A stretch of 64,000 nt of DNA, taken from assembly GCF_916858655.1 (NCBI RefSeq), contig NZ_CAKASL010000002.1, forward strand, positions 620,001-684,000. Direction: 5' to 3'. Source of the DNA: Aeromicrobium sp. Leaf350. GTDB lineage: Bacteria > Actinomycetota > Actinomycetes > Propionibacteriales > Nocardioidaceae. The translations under genes and the position numbers were made by a program. Below, piece by piece: positions 42,988 through 51,264 of this stretch (position 1 is its first letter; each line of letters begins with the position of its first letter). The notes below the pieces were generated by a model that saw nothing but the letters and a program-made list of their open reading frames with translations, made no database searches and was not told the origin of the DNA.

Positions 42988-43742
42988 GCCCAGAAGTCGA
43001 CGATGCGGTCGACCACGACCTCGGGGCTGCGCACCCAGCGGACGTGGTCGGTCGTGCCGTTCGGCCCGGCGGCCTTGGCCGTGTACGTCCAGCGCGTCGT
43101 GAGCTCGGGGTCGCAGAAGCGGTCGACGAAGTCGTCGGTCGCGGCCGAGACGGCGTACGGGTCGGCCTGCAGCTTGATGATCAGGGTCGGGACGTCGAAG
43201 CGTCCGTCGACCCGGAAGGGCGGGCGACCCGTGACGGCCCACGCGCCCCACTCGCGCATGAGCGTGCGCGCGCCCGGGCCACCGAATGCCGGCTTCGGCA
43301 GGTAGCCGAAGGCCACCGTCAGCGGCCACGCCATCGCTCCCGCGGCCAGCACCGGGATGCCTGCGTGCGGGTAGCGGCGGAAGTACGGCGTCGACGTGCC
43401 GATGCCCACGAACAGGTCGGGGCGGTCGTCCGCGTCGGCGCTGCCGAGCGCCTGACCCGCAGCGATCTGGCCGCCGAGGCTGTGCCCCAGCACCATGACG
43501 GGACGGTCGGCCACCTCACCGCGGGCGGCGCGGATCGCGTCAGTGAGGTCACCGATCTCGTCGGCGTACGACCAGTCCGCGCGCCGTGAGGCGCGCGGGA
43601 GGTCGTCCTCGAAGCCGCGCCGCGGCAGGGCCCGGGCGTCCCAGCCGCGACGTTCGAACGCGTCGACCAGGGGAGCGTAGTAGCGCGACCCGATGGCCAT
43701 CGCGGGACTGATCAGGACGATGGGGGACTGCACGTCTCCCAT
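42927..43742 (-). CDS. Alpha/beta hydrolase
   Basis: The 271-residue protein has the nucleophile elbow G-H-S-L-G-G-Q and an oxyanion region near [10 protein letters not shown] likely catalytic His follows late in T-D-H-V-R-W. The substrate is unknown. ATG at 43742 is preferred to a longer frame. The last ~20 codons overlap gcvP antisense and look unstructured, so the conserved enzyme probably ends near F-W-A-Q-A-S. Confidence 0.75.
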   Translation of the reverse strand: MGDVQSPIVLISPAMAIGSRYYAPLVDAFERRGWDARALPRRGFEDDLPRASRRADWSYADEIGDLTDAIRAARGEVADRPVMVLGHSLGGQIAAGQALGSADADDRPDLFVGIGTSTPYFRRYPHAGIPVLAAGAMAWPLTVAFGYLPKPAFGGPGARTLMREWGAWAVTGRPPFRVDGRFDVPTLIIKLQADPYAVSAATDDFVDRFCDPELTTRWTYTAKAAGPNGTTDHVRWVRSPEVVVDRIVDFWAQASAKASIGGQVQARFRSP

Positions 43743-43746
43743 CCTG

Positions 43747-44445
43747 TCAGAGCGCGACGGTGCCGATCGGCAGCGAGGTCGGCTTCGCCGAACCACCGGC
43801 AGGCTCGACCGTCACCGCCATCTGGTCAGCGCCGTCGACGTCCGAGACGTAGGTCATGTCCGAGTTCTCGAGCAGTCCGGCCGAGGTCGGCACGCCCTCT
43901 CGCATCGTCCAGAGCTGGTACACGCGGTCCGACAGCGTCGGCAGGCTGCTGACGGTGACGACGGCGGCGTCCAGCTTCGAGGAGTGCACCAGGCGCATCG
44001 TGCCACCGCCGCTGAGCTCGGTGTCGGCGATCTGGGCGTCCGCAGCCGTCATGACGGCCTCCACGTCGGACTGCTGCGCCTGGTAGTCCTGCAGCTGCTG
44101 GTGCTCGAGCACGTACCCGGTGACACCGACGGCAGCCACGGCCATGGCGGCGGCCGCCACGAGACCGACGGCTCGCGAGCGCAGCGGCCGCTTGCGGCGC
44201 ATCGGCACGACCGTGGGTCGCTCCTGGGGCGTCGTGGCGGCGGCCGAGAGGATGCGGGCGCGCAGGGCGTCCGGCGGGTCCTGGGCGACGGCCTCGCCGA
44301 GGCGCACGGCCGTGGCGATGAACCCGTCGACCTCCTCGCGGCAGGTCGGGCAGGAGTCGAGGTGAGCCTCGAACTCCGTGCGCTCGTCGGGCTCCAGGAC
44401 GTCAAGGGCGTAGGGGCCCACGAGGGAGTGGAGGTCGATGGTCAT
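43747..44445 (-). CDS. rskA: Anti-sigma-K factor
   Basis: The 232-residue protein has an N-terminal zinc-type anti-sigma domain (His28, Cys32, Cys35: HxxxCxxC), one transmembrane helix (about 88-110) and an extracytoplasmic RskA domain with V-Y-Q-L-W-T and later G-T-V. It should hold SigK inactive at the membrane until it is proteolysed. It overlaps sigK by four bases (ATGA). Confidence 0.9.
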   Translation of the reverse strand: MTIDLHSLVGPYALDVLEPDERTEFEAHLDSCPTCREEVDGFIATAVRLGEAVAQDPPDALRARILSAAATTPQERPTVVPMRRKRPLRSRAVGLVAAAAMAVAAVGVTGYVLEHQQLQDYQAQQSDVEAVMTAADAQIADTELSGGGTMRLVHSSKLDAAVVTVSSLPTLSDRVYQLWTMREGVPTSAGLLENSDMTYVSDVDGADQMAVTVEPAGGSAKPTSLPIGTVAL

Positions 44446-45053
44446 GCGGTCACCCCCATGCAGTCGCGGAGACGGATCAGGCCGTCCCTCATTCGGGTCT
44501 TGACGGTCGCGAGGTTCGCGTCGAGCAGCTCGGCGACCTCGGGATAGGTGTACCCGCCGTAGTAGGCGAGGTTGACGGACTCCCGCTGAAGCTCGGTGAG
44601 GCCGTCCATGCAGCGCCGGACCTGCTCGTGCTCCAGGTTCACGATGACTTCCTCACTGACGACGTCGTGGTCGGGCCCCCCGACCCAGTCGTAGTTGTCC
44701 TCGCGGTCCGAGGCGGCCTGGTCGTGGCGGATGGCGTCGACGGCACGGCGGTGGGCCAGCACGAGCACCCACGTCTTGGCACGGCCACGCTCCGGGTCGA
44801 AGCGGGTGGCCGTCCGCCACACCTGGAGGAAGACCTCCTGGGTGACCTCCTCGGCCCGCGCCGGGTTGCGCAGCAACCGGCGGGTGAGACCGTGGACCGA
44901 CGAGCCCAGCGCGTCGTACAGCGCGGCGAAGGCCTGGTCGTCGCCGCGTGCGGTGCGCACGAGGAGGTCGTCCAGGTCCAGCGCCGGGGCGTCGTCGACG
45001 GACGACAGGTGGCGCTTGTCGTCGGGCGACGACGGTACGGACGTGGGGGGCAT
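44442..45053 (-). CDS. sigK: ECF sigma factor K
   Basis: The 203-residue sigma factor has region 2 (about 32-105, with E-E-V-T-Q-E-V-F-L-Q-V-W-R and A-H-R-R-A-V-D) and region 4 (about 150-200, with L-A-Y-Y-G-G-Y-T-Y-P-E-V and K-T-R-M-R-D-G-L). These strings match mycobacterial SigK. With RskA it forms a membrane-stress switch. A GACCCATCC-N15-GCGAAA promoter upstream indicates autoregulation, and a matching site at 6966 gives one predicted target. Confidence 0.9.
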   Translation of the reverse strand: MPPTSVPSSPDDKRHLSSVDDAPALDLDDLLVRTARGDDQAFAALYDALGSSVHGLTRRLLRNPARAEEVTQEVFLQVWRTATRFDPERGRAKTWVLVLAHRRAVDAIRHDQAASDREDNYDWVGGPDHDVVSEEVIVNLEHEQVRRCMDGLTELQRESVNLAYYGGYTYPEVAELLDANLATVKTRMRDGLIRLRDCMGVTA

Positions 45054-45083
45054 CGGAGGGCCTTTCTTGACGCTTCATGGGTA

Positions 45084-45114
45084 TTTCGCTGCTGCAGCAA
45101 GGGTGGATGGGTCG
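45084..45114 (-). promoter_or_regulatory. SigK-type autoregulatory promoter
   Basis: On the reverse strand: CGACCCATCC, 15 bases, GCGAAA. The -35 part (CCATCC) is at 45105-45110 and the -10 part at 45084-45089. The extended CGACCCATCC is identical to that of the lipoprotein promoter at 6966-6996. Confidence 0.65.
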
Positions 45115-45186
45115 GATCCGGCGCGGATTCTCGGTGGTGTGGATCACGCGATCATCGGTCTGCGGACGTCGATCCACCGTGTGACG

Positions 45187-45813
45187 ATGTCGGGCGTGCC
45201 CTACGTCCTCGACCGACTCCACGATACGTCCGATGCGCGATGCGTCGTCCTGTTTCTGCACGGCGGACAGCAGAACAATCTCGAGCCCGTCGAGAAGAAG
45301 CACGCCAGCTGGTGGCGCATGAACGCGATGGCCAAGCGCGTCGGAGGCTTCGACGGCACCGTCGTGACGTACCTGATCCGGTTCGGTGCGCGGGGCTGGA
45401 ACGACCCGGCGGCCCCGTCGCCCGTGGGTGACGCCCGCCAGGCGCTCGCCGAGATCCGGGAGAGCCACCCGGGCGTGCCGATCGTGCTGGTCGGGCACTC
45501 GATGGGTGGGCGGACGGCGTGTCGCGTGGCCGACGAGAAGGGCGTGATCGGCGTCGTGGGACTGGCGCCGTGGCTGCCGGAGGGCGAGCCGATCGCCGGC
45601 GTGACCGACCGCGACGTGCGGATCATCCACGGAACGCGCGACCGGTGGACGTCGGCGCCGTTGAGCAAGGTGTGGGCCGAGCGGGCTCGCTCCGTGGCGA
45701 CGAGCGTCGAGTGGACCTCGCTGCGCGGTGTCGGGCACTTCATGTTCCGCCGTGTGTCGGCCTGGAACGGCTTTGTGACAGACTCCGTGGCGGAGATCCG
45801 GGCCCTCGCGTGA
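45187..45813 (+). CDS. Alpha/beta hydrolase (dienelactone-hydrolase-like)
   Basis: The 208-residue protein has an oxyanion loop F-L-H-G-G-Q-Q-N-N, nucleophile G-H-S-M-G-G-R, acid near G-T-R-D-R-W and late catalytic H in G-V-G-H-F-M. The substrate is unknown. ATG at 45187 or GTG at 45181 are both possible starts; its promoter shares the 133-base divergent gap with sigK. Confidence 0.75.
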   Translation: MSGVPYVLDRLHDTSDARCVVLFLHGGQQNNLEPVEKKHASWWRMNAMAKRVGGFDGTVVTYLIRFGARGWNDPAAPSPVGDARQALAEIRESHPGVPIVLVGHSMGGRTACRVADEKGVIGVVGLAPWLPEGEPIAGVTDRDVRIIHGTRDRWTSAPLSKVWAERARSVATSVEWTSLRGVGHFMFRRVSAWNGFVTDSVAEIRALA

Positions 45814-45864
45814 GCGGCCCGGCGGTGCCGATCGGCACCGTCAGCGCCCCGTGAGAGGACCGGT

Positions 45865-46230
45865 GTGAACGATCCCGTCGCCTACGCCGTCACGGCGTAC
45901 GCCCTGGTCGCCGCGGCCTACGCCGGGTGGCACCTGTGGCGGGAGGCGCCGTTCTCGAACGGCCTGTTCTACGTCGTCTCGGTGCTGGAGCTGCTGCTGA
46001 TCGCGCTGCTCGTCGGCGGCTCGATCGCCCTCGCCGGCACCGAGCGGGACGTCGACGGCGTGCTCTTCATCTCCTACCTCGTGACGACGCTCGTCATCCC
46101 ACCCGCCGCGATCCTCTGGGGCGTCGCCGAGAAGTCACGCTGGGGCTCAGGCGTCGTGGTCGTGGCGATGCTGACGGTGGCCGTCCTGGTCATCCGGGTG
46201 CTCGGTATCTGGCAGGGAGCGTATGTCTGA
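45865..46230 (+). CDS. Four-helix membrane protein, unknown
   Basis: The 121-residue protein has four predicted transmembrane helices and few charged residues. GTG at 45865 has a GAGAGGA ribosome site. It overlaps the next gene by eight bases, so the pair likely forms one membrane complex. No family is recognised. Confidence 0.65.
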   Translation: MNDPVAYAVTAYALVAAAYAGWHLWREAPFSNGLFYVVSVLELLLIALLVGGSIALAGTERDVDGVLFISYLVTTLVIPPAAILWGVAEKSRWGSGVVVVAMLTVAVLVIRVLGIWQGAYV

Positions 46231-46630
46231 GTCGTCGCGCAGCACCCCCACCTCGAGCGGCTTCGGCCGTGCGTTGGTCGCGCTGTACGCCGTGTTCGCC
46301 CTGGCGGCGGCGGCACGCTCGATCTACCAGCTCTCCGCGAAGGCGTCCGAGGCCCCGGTCGCGTACACGCTGTCGGCCGTGGCCGGCATCGTCTACGTCG
46401 TCGCCACGTACGCGCTGGCCACCGATCGGCGGCAGCTCGCCGTCGCGACGATCGGGTTCGAGCTCGCCGGTGTCCTCGGCGTCGGCGTGCTGACCCTCGT
46501 CGACGGCGAGCTCTTCCCCGACGCGACGGTCTGGAGCGACTTCGGGGCCGGCTACGGCTTCGTGCCTCTGGTGCTGCCCTTCGTGGGACTGTGGTGGGTG
46601 CGCCACACGCGGCGCCGATCCGGGGGATGA
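46223..46630 (+). CDS. Membrane protein, unknown
   Basis: The 135-residue protein has a polar serine/threonine-rich start (1-14), then about four helices, and ends in a basic R-H-T-R-R-R tail. It resembles actinobacterial integral membrane proteins found next to the preceding gene type. Overlap of eight bases with the 45865 gene indicates coupling. Function unknown. Confidence 0.65.
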   Translation: MSESSRSTPTSSGFGRALVALYAVFALAAAARSIYQLSAKASEAPVAYTLSAVAGIVYVVATYALATDRRQLAVATIGFELAGVLGVGVLTLVDGELFPDATVWSDFGAGYGFVPLVLPFVGLWWVRHTRRRSGG

Positions 46631-46634
46631 ACTC

Positions 46635-47084
46635 GTGGACCGCGCGCCGTACGTCCTGGTCTCGACCTGGCGCGTCGACGCGCCGCCGTCCGCGGTCTGG
46701 ACGGTGTTCGAGCGCTTCGTCGACCAGCCGGATCCCTTCGAGTGGTGGGACGACCTCCGGGTCCGTGGGCGCCGGTCCGACCTGATCGACGTCGAGACCA
46801 GGAGCGCGCTCGGCTACCGACTGCGCTTCCGGCTGCACTCCCTGCGTACCTTCGAGCTCCACGTCATCGCGTTCGACGCCGTGGGGGACCTGTCCGGGTC
46901 GGGGCGGGTCGAGCTCAGCGAGGTCGGGGGTGCCACCCAGGTGCGGATCGACTGGACCGTCGCCACGACCCGCCGTTGGATGCGCTGGACCGAGCCGGTG
47001 CTGCGTCCCGTGTTCGCCGCCGCCCACCGCCGCGTCATGCGCCGCGGCGAGCGCGCCCTGAACGCCTGGCTGGCCCGCCCCTGA
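46635..47084 (+). CDS. SRPBCC (polyketide cyclase-like) fold protein
   Basis: The 149-residue soluble protein starts Y-V-L-V-S-T-W-R-V-D-A-P-P-S-A-V-W, the usual first strand and helix of START/SRPBCC ligand-binding folds. It has F-E-W-W-D-D near residue 35. It probably binds a hydrophobic ligand, which is unknown. GTG at 46635 lies five bases after the previous stop, so it likely belongs to the same transcript. Confidence 0.7.
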   Translation: MDRAPYVLVSTWRVDAPPSAVWTVFERFVDQPDPFEWWDDLRVRGRRSDLIDVETRSALGYRLRFRLHSLRTFELHVIAFDAVGDLSGSGRVELSEVGGATQVRIDWTVATTRRWMRWTEPVLRPVFAAAHRRVMRRGERALNAWLARP

Positions 47085-47120
47085 GCGTCGCTGAGTCGGG
47101 GCAGGGCTGACAGGGGAGGG

Positions 47121-47150
47121 GTGACAGGAGCGGCACAGATCCGCTAGTGT
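47121..47150 (+). promoter_or_regulatory. Promoter of the rtcB leader transcript
   Basis: GTGACA (47121-47126) and TAGTGT (47145-47150) are separated by 18 bases, a plausible vegetative promoter. It would give a leader of more than 200 bases before rtcB. Confidence 0.5.
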
Positions 47151-47194
47151 CCCTCGCTGTCCCGGCACTCGACCGACCGAGAGGAGCGCCGTTC

Positions 47195-47293
47195 ATGTCC
47201 AGCCCCATGGTTGCGAAGCAGCACGTGTCGTTCCCCGAGTACTCCCGCCGCAGCGGGAGCGGTCGGTCATGTCGTGGACCGGCGTCACACTGA
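47195..47293 (+). CDS. Candidate 32-residue leader peptide before rtcB
   Basis: A short ORF with a GAGAGGAG ribosome site and ATG encodes 32 residues starting MSSPMVAKQH and ending G-P-A-S-H. Its stop codon lies in the loop of a 6-base-pair hairpin (47281-47297, GGCGTC / GACGCC). A strong terminator follows. The arrangement resembles transcription attenuators, where ribosome position decides whether the terminator forms. The peptide sequence shows no run of one amino acid, so the sensed signal is unclear. Confidence 0.45.
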   Translation: MSSPMVAKQHVSFPEYSRRSGSGRSCRGPASH

Positions 47294-47307
47294 CGCCTCG
47301 TCACACG

Positions 47308-47338
47308 CCCCGACCACACCTGTGGTCGGGGCTTTTTT
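47308..47338 (+). terminator. Strong intrinsic terminator in the rtcB leader
   Basis: CCCCGACCACA, two bases, TGTGGTCGGGG forms an 11-base-pair perfect stem followed by CTTTTTT. It lies 44 bases before the rtcB start, downstream of the leader ORF, and would stop most transcription unless relieved. Confidence 0.85.
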
Positions 47339-47381
47339 CATGTCGGCGCACCCGCGCCGGCCCTCACGGAAAGGAAGATTC

Positions 47382-48554
47382 ATGAAGCACCTCACGCCCA
47401 CGCTCGTCAGCTGGGCGTCGATCCTCGACGAGAACACGGAGCAGCAGGCCGCCCGGACGGGACGGATGCCGTTCGTGTTCCCGCACGTGGCCCTCATGCC
47501 CGATGCCCACCTGGGCAAGGGCGCGACGGTCGGCTCGGTCATCCCCACGGACGGTGCCCTGATCCCGGCAGCGGTCGGGGTGGACATCGGCTGCGGGATG
47601 ATGGCGGTCCGCACGCCCCTGACCATCGACGACCTGCCGTCGGACCGGTCCGCGGTCCGGGAGGCGATCGAGGCAGTCGTCCCCGTCTCGGCCGGTGGCT
47701 ACAACGATGCCGTCACGCGGGACCACACCCGGGAGCGGCTCGACGAGCTGGCGGCGGCAGCGGAGAAGGCCGGCTTCGATCCTGCTCGGTACACCGGGTC
47801 CTGGGAGCGGCAGCTCGGCACGCTGGGCTCCGGCAACCACTTCATCGAGCTGAGCCTCGACGAGCAGGACCGGGTCTGGATGTTCCTGCACTCCGGTTCG
47901 CGGGGCGTGGGCAACAAGATCGCCCAGCACCACATCGCGGTGGCGCAGAAGCTCTGCAAGCAGTGGTGGATCGAGCTCGAGGACCCCGATCTCGCCTACC
48001 TGGTCCAGGGGTCCGACGAGTTCTGGGCGTACGTGCGGGAGCTGCGGTGGGCGCAGGAGTTCGCACTGCAGAACCGGGCCGAGATGATGGACCGGGTCCA
48101 GGCCTGCGTCGCGGCGTGGGTGGGTGTCGACGAGCTGGAGCGGCTCGACGAGATCAACTGCCACCACAACTACACCTCCCAGGAGAAGCACTACGGCCGG
48201 AAGGTCTGGGTGTCCCGGAAGGGTGCCATCGCTGCCGACGTCGGGCGGCGGGGGCTCATCCCGGGTTCGATGGGCACGGCGTCCTACGTCGTGACGGGCA
48301 AGGGCTTCGCGCCGTCCCTCGCGTCCGCACCGCACGGTGCGGGCCGGGAGTACAGCCGGACCCGGGCCCGGAAGACGTTCACGGTCGACGACCTGCGGGC
48401 CGCGATGGGCGACATCGAGTACCGGGACTCGGCGGCGTTCGTCGACGAGATCCCGGCGGCCTACAAGGACATCGACCAGGTGATGGCCGATGCCGAGCAG
48501 CTCGTCGAGGTCCAGCACACCCTCCGGCAGCTGGTGAACGTCAAGGGTGACTGA
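47382..48554 (+). CDS. rtcB: RNA-splicing ligase RtcB family protein
   Basis: The 390-residue protein has RtcB motifs: M-P-D-A-H-L-G-K-G, G-V-D-I-G-C-G-M, G-S-G-N-H-F-I-E, L-H-S-G-S-R-G-V-G, C-H-H-N-Y-T and the guanylylated histidine region P-H-G-A-G-R. It joins RNA 2',3'-cyclic phosphate or 3'-phosphate ends to 5'-OH ends. ATG at 47382 has a GGAAAGGAAG ribosome site directly after the leader terminator. It is slightly shorter than E. coli RtcB, as usual for this actinobacterial group. No archease gene is adjacent. Confidence 0.9.
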   Translation: MKHLTPTLVSWASILDENTEQQAARTGRMPFVFPHVALMPDAHLGKGATVGSVIPTDGALIPAAVGVDIGCGMMAVRTPLTIDDLPSDRSAVREAIEAVVPVSAGGYNDAVTRDHTRERLDELAAAAEKAGFDPARYTGSWERQLGTLGSGNHFIELSLDEQDRVWMFLHSGSRGVGNKIAQHHIAVAQKLCKQWWIELEDPDLAYLVQGSDEFWAYVRELRWAQEFALQNRAEMMDRVQACVAAWVGVDELERLDEINCHHNYTSQEKHYGRKVWVSRKGAIAADVGRRGLIPGSMGTASYVVTGKGFAPSLASAPHGAGREYSRTRARKTFTVDDLRAAMGDIEYRDSAAFVDEIPAAYKDIDQVMADAEQLVEVQHTLRQLVNVKGD

Positions 48555-48568
48555 CGGCTCACCCCGCC

Positions 48569-48627
48569 AGATGTGTGGACTTGCGCCCCAGCTCGTCAGA
48601 GAAAACGGGGCGCAAGTCCACACATCT
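48569..48627. repeat. 59-base palindromic element, copy 3
   Basis: The left arm AGATGTGTGGACTTGCGCCCC is matched perfectly, base for base, by the right arm ending CACACATCT. It lies between the convergent rtcB and siroheme synthase genes. Confidence 0.8.
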
Positions 48628-48646
48628 TGGTGGCTGGGGTGGGTGG

Positions 48647-49837
48647 TCAGGGCCAGTCGGGGGAGAGGCGCACGACGTCGCCGATCACCGTCACGGCCGG
48701 TGCCCTCGCTCCGACTGCCGCTGCCGCCTCCGCGATGGTCGCGAGGGTGCCGACCGTGACGCGCTGCTCGTCGGTCCAGCCGCGCTCGATCACGGCCACC
48801 GGGGTCTGCGGGTCGTGTCCCGCCTCGACGAGCTCGGTGGCGGTCGTGGCCAGGCGTCGCACGCCCATCAGCATCACGATCGTGTGGTCGCCGCCGACCG
48901 GCAGCTGACCCAGCTCCTCGTGACCGGTCAGCACCGTGAACCCCGTGGCCACACCGCGGTGGGTCACGGGGATGCCGGCCGCGGCCGGGACCGAGATCGC
49001 GCTGGTGACGCCCGGCACGACCTCGACCGGGATGCCGGCGGCCTCGCAGGCGAGTCGCTCCTCACCACCGCGTCCGAGCACGTAGGGATCGCCACCCTTG
49101 AGGCGGACCACGACCTTGCCGGCCTGCGCGTGCTCGACCAGGATCCGGTTGATCTCGTCCTGCGGCACCGGATGGTGGTCCGGTCGCTTGCCGACGTCGA
49201 CGACCTCGACCTCGGGCGACAGCTCGTCGAGCAACGACACCGGCCCGAGGCGGTCGACCACGACGACGTCCGCCTCGGCCAGCAGCCGGCGACCACGCGA
49301 CGTGAGGAGGCCGGGGTCGCCCGGCCCGCCGCCCACGAGGGCGACCGACCCGCCCGGATGGTGCGTGCGGTGCCGCAACGGGAGCTCGCCGCCCTGGAGC
49401 GACGCGGCCACCGCGTCACGCAGCTGCGACGCGCGACGGGCGTCGCCACCTCCGCTGATCGCGATGGTGATGTCGTCGACCTCGGCGATCGCCGGGAACC
49501 AGGCGGTCGCCGCGTCCGGGTCGCCGCCCTTGAGGCACCAGACCTGACGCTCCTCGGCGTCCCGGGCGACGACGTCGTCGATGGGGGAGTCGGTGGCGGT
49601 CTGCACGAGCCAGGCGCCGGTCAGGTCACCGGTCTCGTAGCCGCGACGGTGCCACGTGACGACCCCGAGGTCGGCCAGCTCACCGATGCGCGCGCTGGCC
49701 TCGGGCGAGACGACGACGACGTCGGCTCCCGCCTCCACCAGCGCGTGCGTGCGCCGGGTCGCGACGTGTCCGCCGCCGACCACCAGCACTCGTCGCCCGG
49801 TCAGGCGCACGGTGACGGGAAGGCTGCCGGAGGGCAC
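48647..49837 (-). CDS. cysG: Siroheme synthase (uroporphyrinogen-III methyltransferase with CysG N-terminal domain)
   Basis: The 396-residue protein has an N-terminal NAD-binding dehydrogenase/chelatase domain (about 1-150, V-L-V-V-G-G-G-H-V-A). A C-terminal SUMT methyltransferase domain (about 160-396) has V-G-G-G-P-G-D-P-G-L-L-T, V-V-R-L-K-G-G-D-P-Y-V-L-G-R and P-V-T-H-R-G. It makes siroheme for assimilatory sulfite/nitrite reductases. It is the last gene of the sulfate operon, one base after the cysN stop region. The sulfite reductase itself is not in the window. Confidence 0.88.
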   Translation of the reverse strand: MPSGSLPVTVRLTGRRVLVVGGGHVATRRTHALVEAGADVVVVSPEASARIGELADLGVVTWHRRGYETGDLTGAWLVQTATDSPIDDVVARDAEERQVWCLKGGDPDAATAWFPAIAEVDDITIAISGGGDARRASQLRDAVAASLQGGELPLRHRTHHPGGSVALVGGGPGDPGLLTSRGRRLLAEADVVVVDRLGPVSLLDELSPEVEVVDVGKRPDHHPVPQDEINRILVEHAQAGKVVVRLKGGDPYVLGRGGEERLACEAAGIPVEVVPGVTSAISVPAAAGIPVTHRGVATGFTVLTGHEELGQLPVGGDHTIVMLMGVRRLATTATELVEAGHDPQTPVAVIERGWTDEQRVTVGTLATIAEAAAAVGARAPAVTVIGDVVRLSPDWP

Positions 49838-49838
49838 G

Positions 49839-51116
49839 TCAGACCGCGGCGGTCGCGAGCAGCGCGTCGCCGACCATGCCGGCGGCGAGCGTGGCGCCGT
49901 CGTGAGCGTCGATCAGCAGGAACGCACCCGTGGCCCGGGAGTGCAGGTACTCCTCGGCCGCGATCGGCGCGGCCAGCCGCAGGGTCACGTGCCCGATGTC
50001 GTTGAGGCCGAGGGTGTCGGCCGGCTGCAGCTCGGCCGCGTCGAGGTCGAGTCGACCGCCGACCTGCTTGACCATGGCCTGCACCGTCGACGTGCCGTGC
50101 TTGAGCAGCACTTTCGTGCCGGCGCGCAGCTCGCGGTCGGACAGCCACGCCACGGTGCCCTCGACGTCCTGCGTGACGGCAGGGACGCTGCGCGACGTGA
50201 CGATCTGGTCGCCGCGGGAGACGTCGACGTCGTCGGTCAGGCGCAGGGTGACGGACTGCGGGGAGTAGGCCTCCTGCAGCTCGCCGTCGGCGGTGTCGAT
50301 GCCCGCGACGGTACTCGTGCGGCCGCTCGGCAGCACCGTGACCGGGTCGCCGACGCGGACGAGACCGGACGCGATCTGACCGGCGTAGCCGCGGTAGTCG
50401 CGGAAGCGCTCGCCGGCGGCCTGCTGCGGACGGATGACGAGCTGCACCGGGAAGCGCAGCGGCTCCGACTGCGGCTCACCGGCCGGCGACAGCGTCTCGA
50501 GGACCTCGAGGAAGCTCGGGCCGTCGTACCAGGGGGTGCGCTCGGAGCGGTTCACGACGTTGTCGCCGGCCAGGGCCGAGACCGGGATCGTGATGACGTC
50601 GCTGAGTCCCAGGGCCGTGGCCGAGGCGTTGACCTCGGCCGAGACGCGGTCGTACGTGGCGCCGTCGAAGTCGACCAGGTCGATCTTGTTGACCACGACC
50701 ACGACGTGCGGGACCCGCAGCAGCGAGGCCACCGCGAGATGGCGCCGCGTCTGCTCCTGGAGACCCTTGCGCACGTCGACGAGCAGCACGACCACGTCGG
50801 CGGTGCTCGCGCCGGTGACGGTGTTGCGCGTGTACTGCACGTGCCCGGGGCAGTCGGCGAGGATGAACGACCGCTCGGCCGTCGCGAAGTAGCGGTAGGC
50901 CACGTCGATCGTGATGCCCTGCTCGCGCTCGGAGCGCAGACCGTCGGTCAGCAGCGCGAGGTCAGCCTGCTCGAGTCCACGGTCACGGCTGACCCGCTCG
51001 ACGGCGTCGAACTGGTCGGCGAGGACGGACTTGGAGTCGTACAGCAGCCGACCCACGAGGGTGGACTTGCCGTCGTCGACCGATCCGGCCGTCGCCAGAC
51101 GAAGGAGGGTTCCCAT
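49839..51116 (-). CDS. cysN: Sulfate adenylyltransferase, GTPase subunit
   Basis: The 425-residue protein has a GTPase core with P-loop A-G-S-V-D-D-G-K-S-T (residues 9-18), D-C-P-G-H and N-K-I-D, followed by EF-Tu-like beta domains. With CysD it makes adenylyl sulfate from ATP and sulfate. There is no fused APS kinase. ATG at 51116 starts within the TGATG stop/start overlap with a 20-codon upstream ORF. Normally cysN directly follows cysD; here a 2-kb insertion separates them. Confidence 0.92.
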   Translation of the reverse strand: MGTLLRLATAGSVDDGKSTLVGRLLYDSKSVLADQFDAVERVSRDRGLEQADLALLTDGLRSEREQGITIDVAYRYFATAERSFILADCPGHVQYTRNTVTGASTADVVVLLVDVRKGLQEQTRRHLAVASLLRVPHVVVVVNKIDLVDFDGATYDRVSAEVNASATALGLSDVITIPVSALAGDNVVNRSERTPWYDGPSFLEVLETLSPAGEPQSEPLRFPVQLVIRPQQAAGERFRDYRGYAGQIASGLVRVGDPVTVLPSGRTSTVAGIDTADGELQEAYSPQSVTLRLTDDVDVSRGDQIVTSRSVPAVTQDVEGTVAWLSDRELRAGTKVLLKHGTSTVQAMVKQVGGRLDLDAAELQPADTLGLNDIGHVTLRLAAPIAAEEYLHSRATGAFLLIDAHDGATLAAGMVGDALLATAAV

Positions 51117-51178
51117 CAGAAGTAGCCCCACTGCTTCTTCAAAAGTGCAGCATCAGGCGTAAGCAATTCGAGGGCCAT
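51116..51178 (-). CDS. 20-residue ORF ending on the cysN start (cysD tail-like)
   Basis: On the reverse strand a short ORF encodes MALELLTPDA and ends L-L-K-K-Q-W-G-Y-F-stop. The final GGCTACTTCTGA is identical to the end of cysD (K-K-E-G-Y-F), and TGATG overlaps the cysN start. A TAGAAT -10 box six bases before its ATG implies a leaderless transcript. It probably couples translation of cysN after the insertion separated it from cysD. Whether the peptide itself has a function is unknown. Confidence 0.55.
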   Translation of the reverse strand: MALELLTPDAALLKKQWGYF

Positions 51179-51184
51179 ACAACA

Positions 51185-51190
51185 ATTCTA
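51185..51190 (-). promoter_or_regulatory. -10 box for the 20-residue ORF and cysN
   Basis: TAGAAT on the reverse strand ends six bases before the ATG at 51178. It is the closest match to TATAAT in the window and would restore cysN-cysG transcription after the insertion. Confidence 0.55.
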
Positions 51191-51264
51191 AGTCGAGCGG
51201 GCCCCTGCCCATCATGTGGATGTATTCCGTGAGACTGGACGGTATGCGCTGATCGAATCGGTGC

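Noticed and set aside
45823..45840. Palindrome CGGTGCCGATCGGCACCG as terminator
   Set aside because: Perfect 18-base palindrome after the hydrolase gene, but no loop or T tract; could be chance or a protein site.
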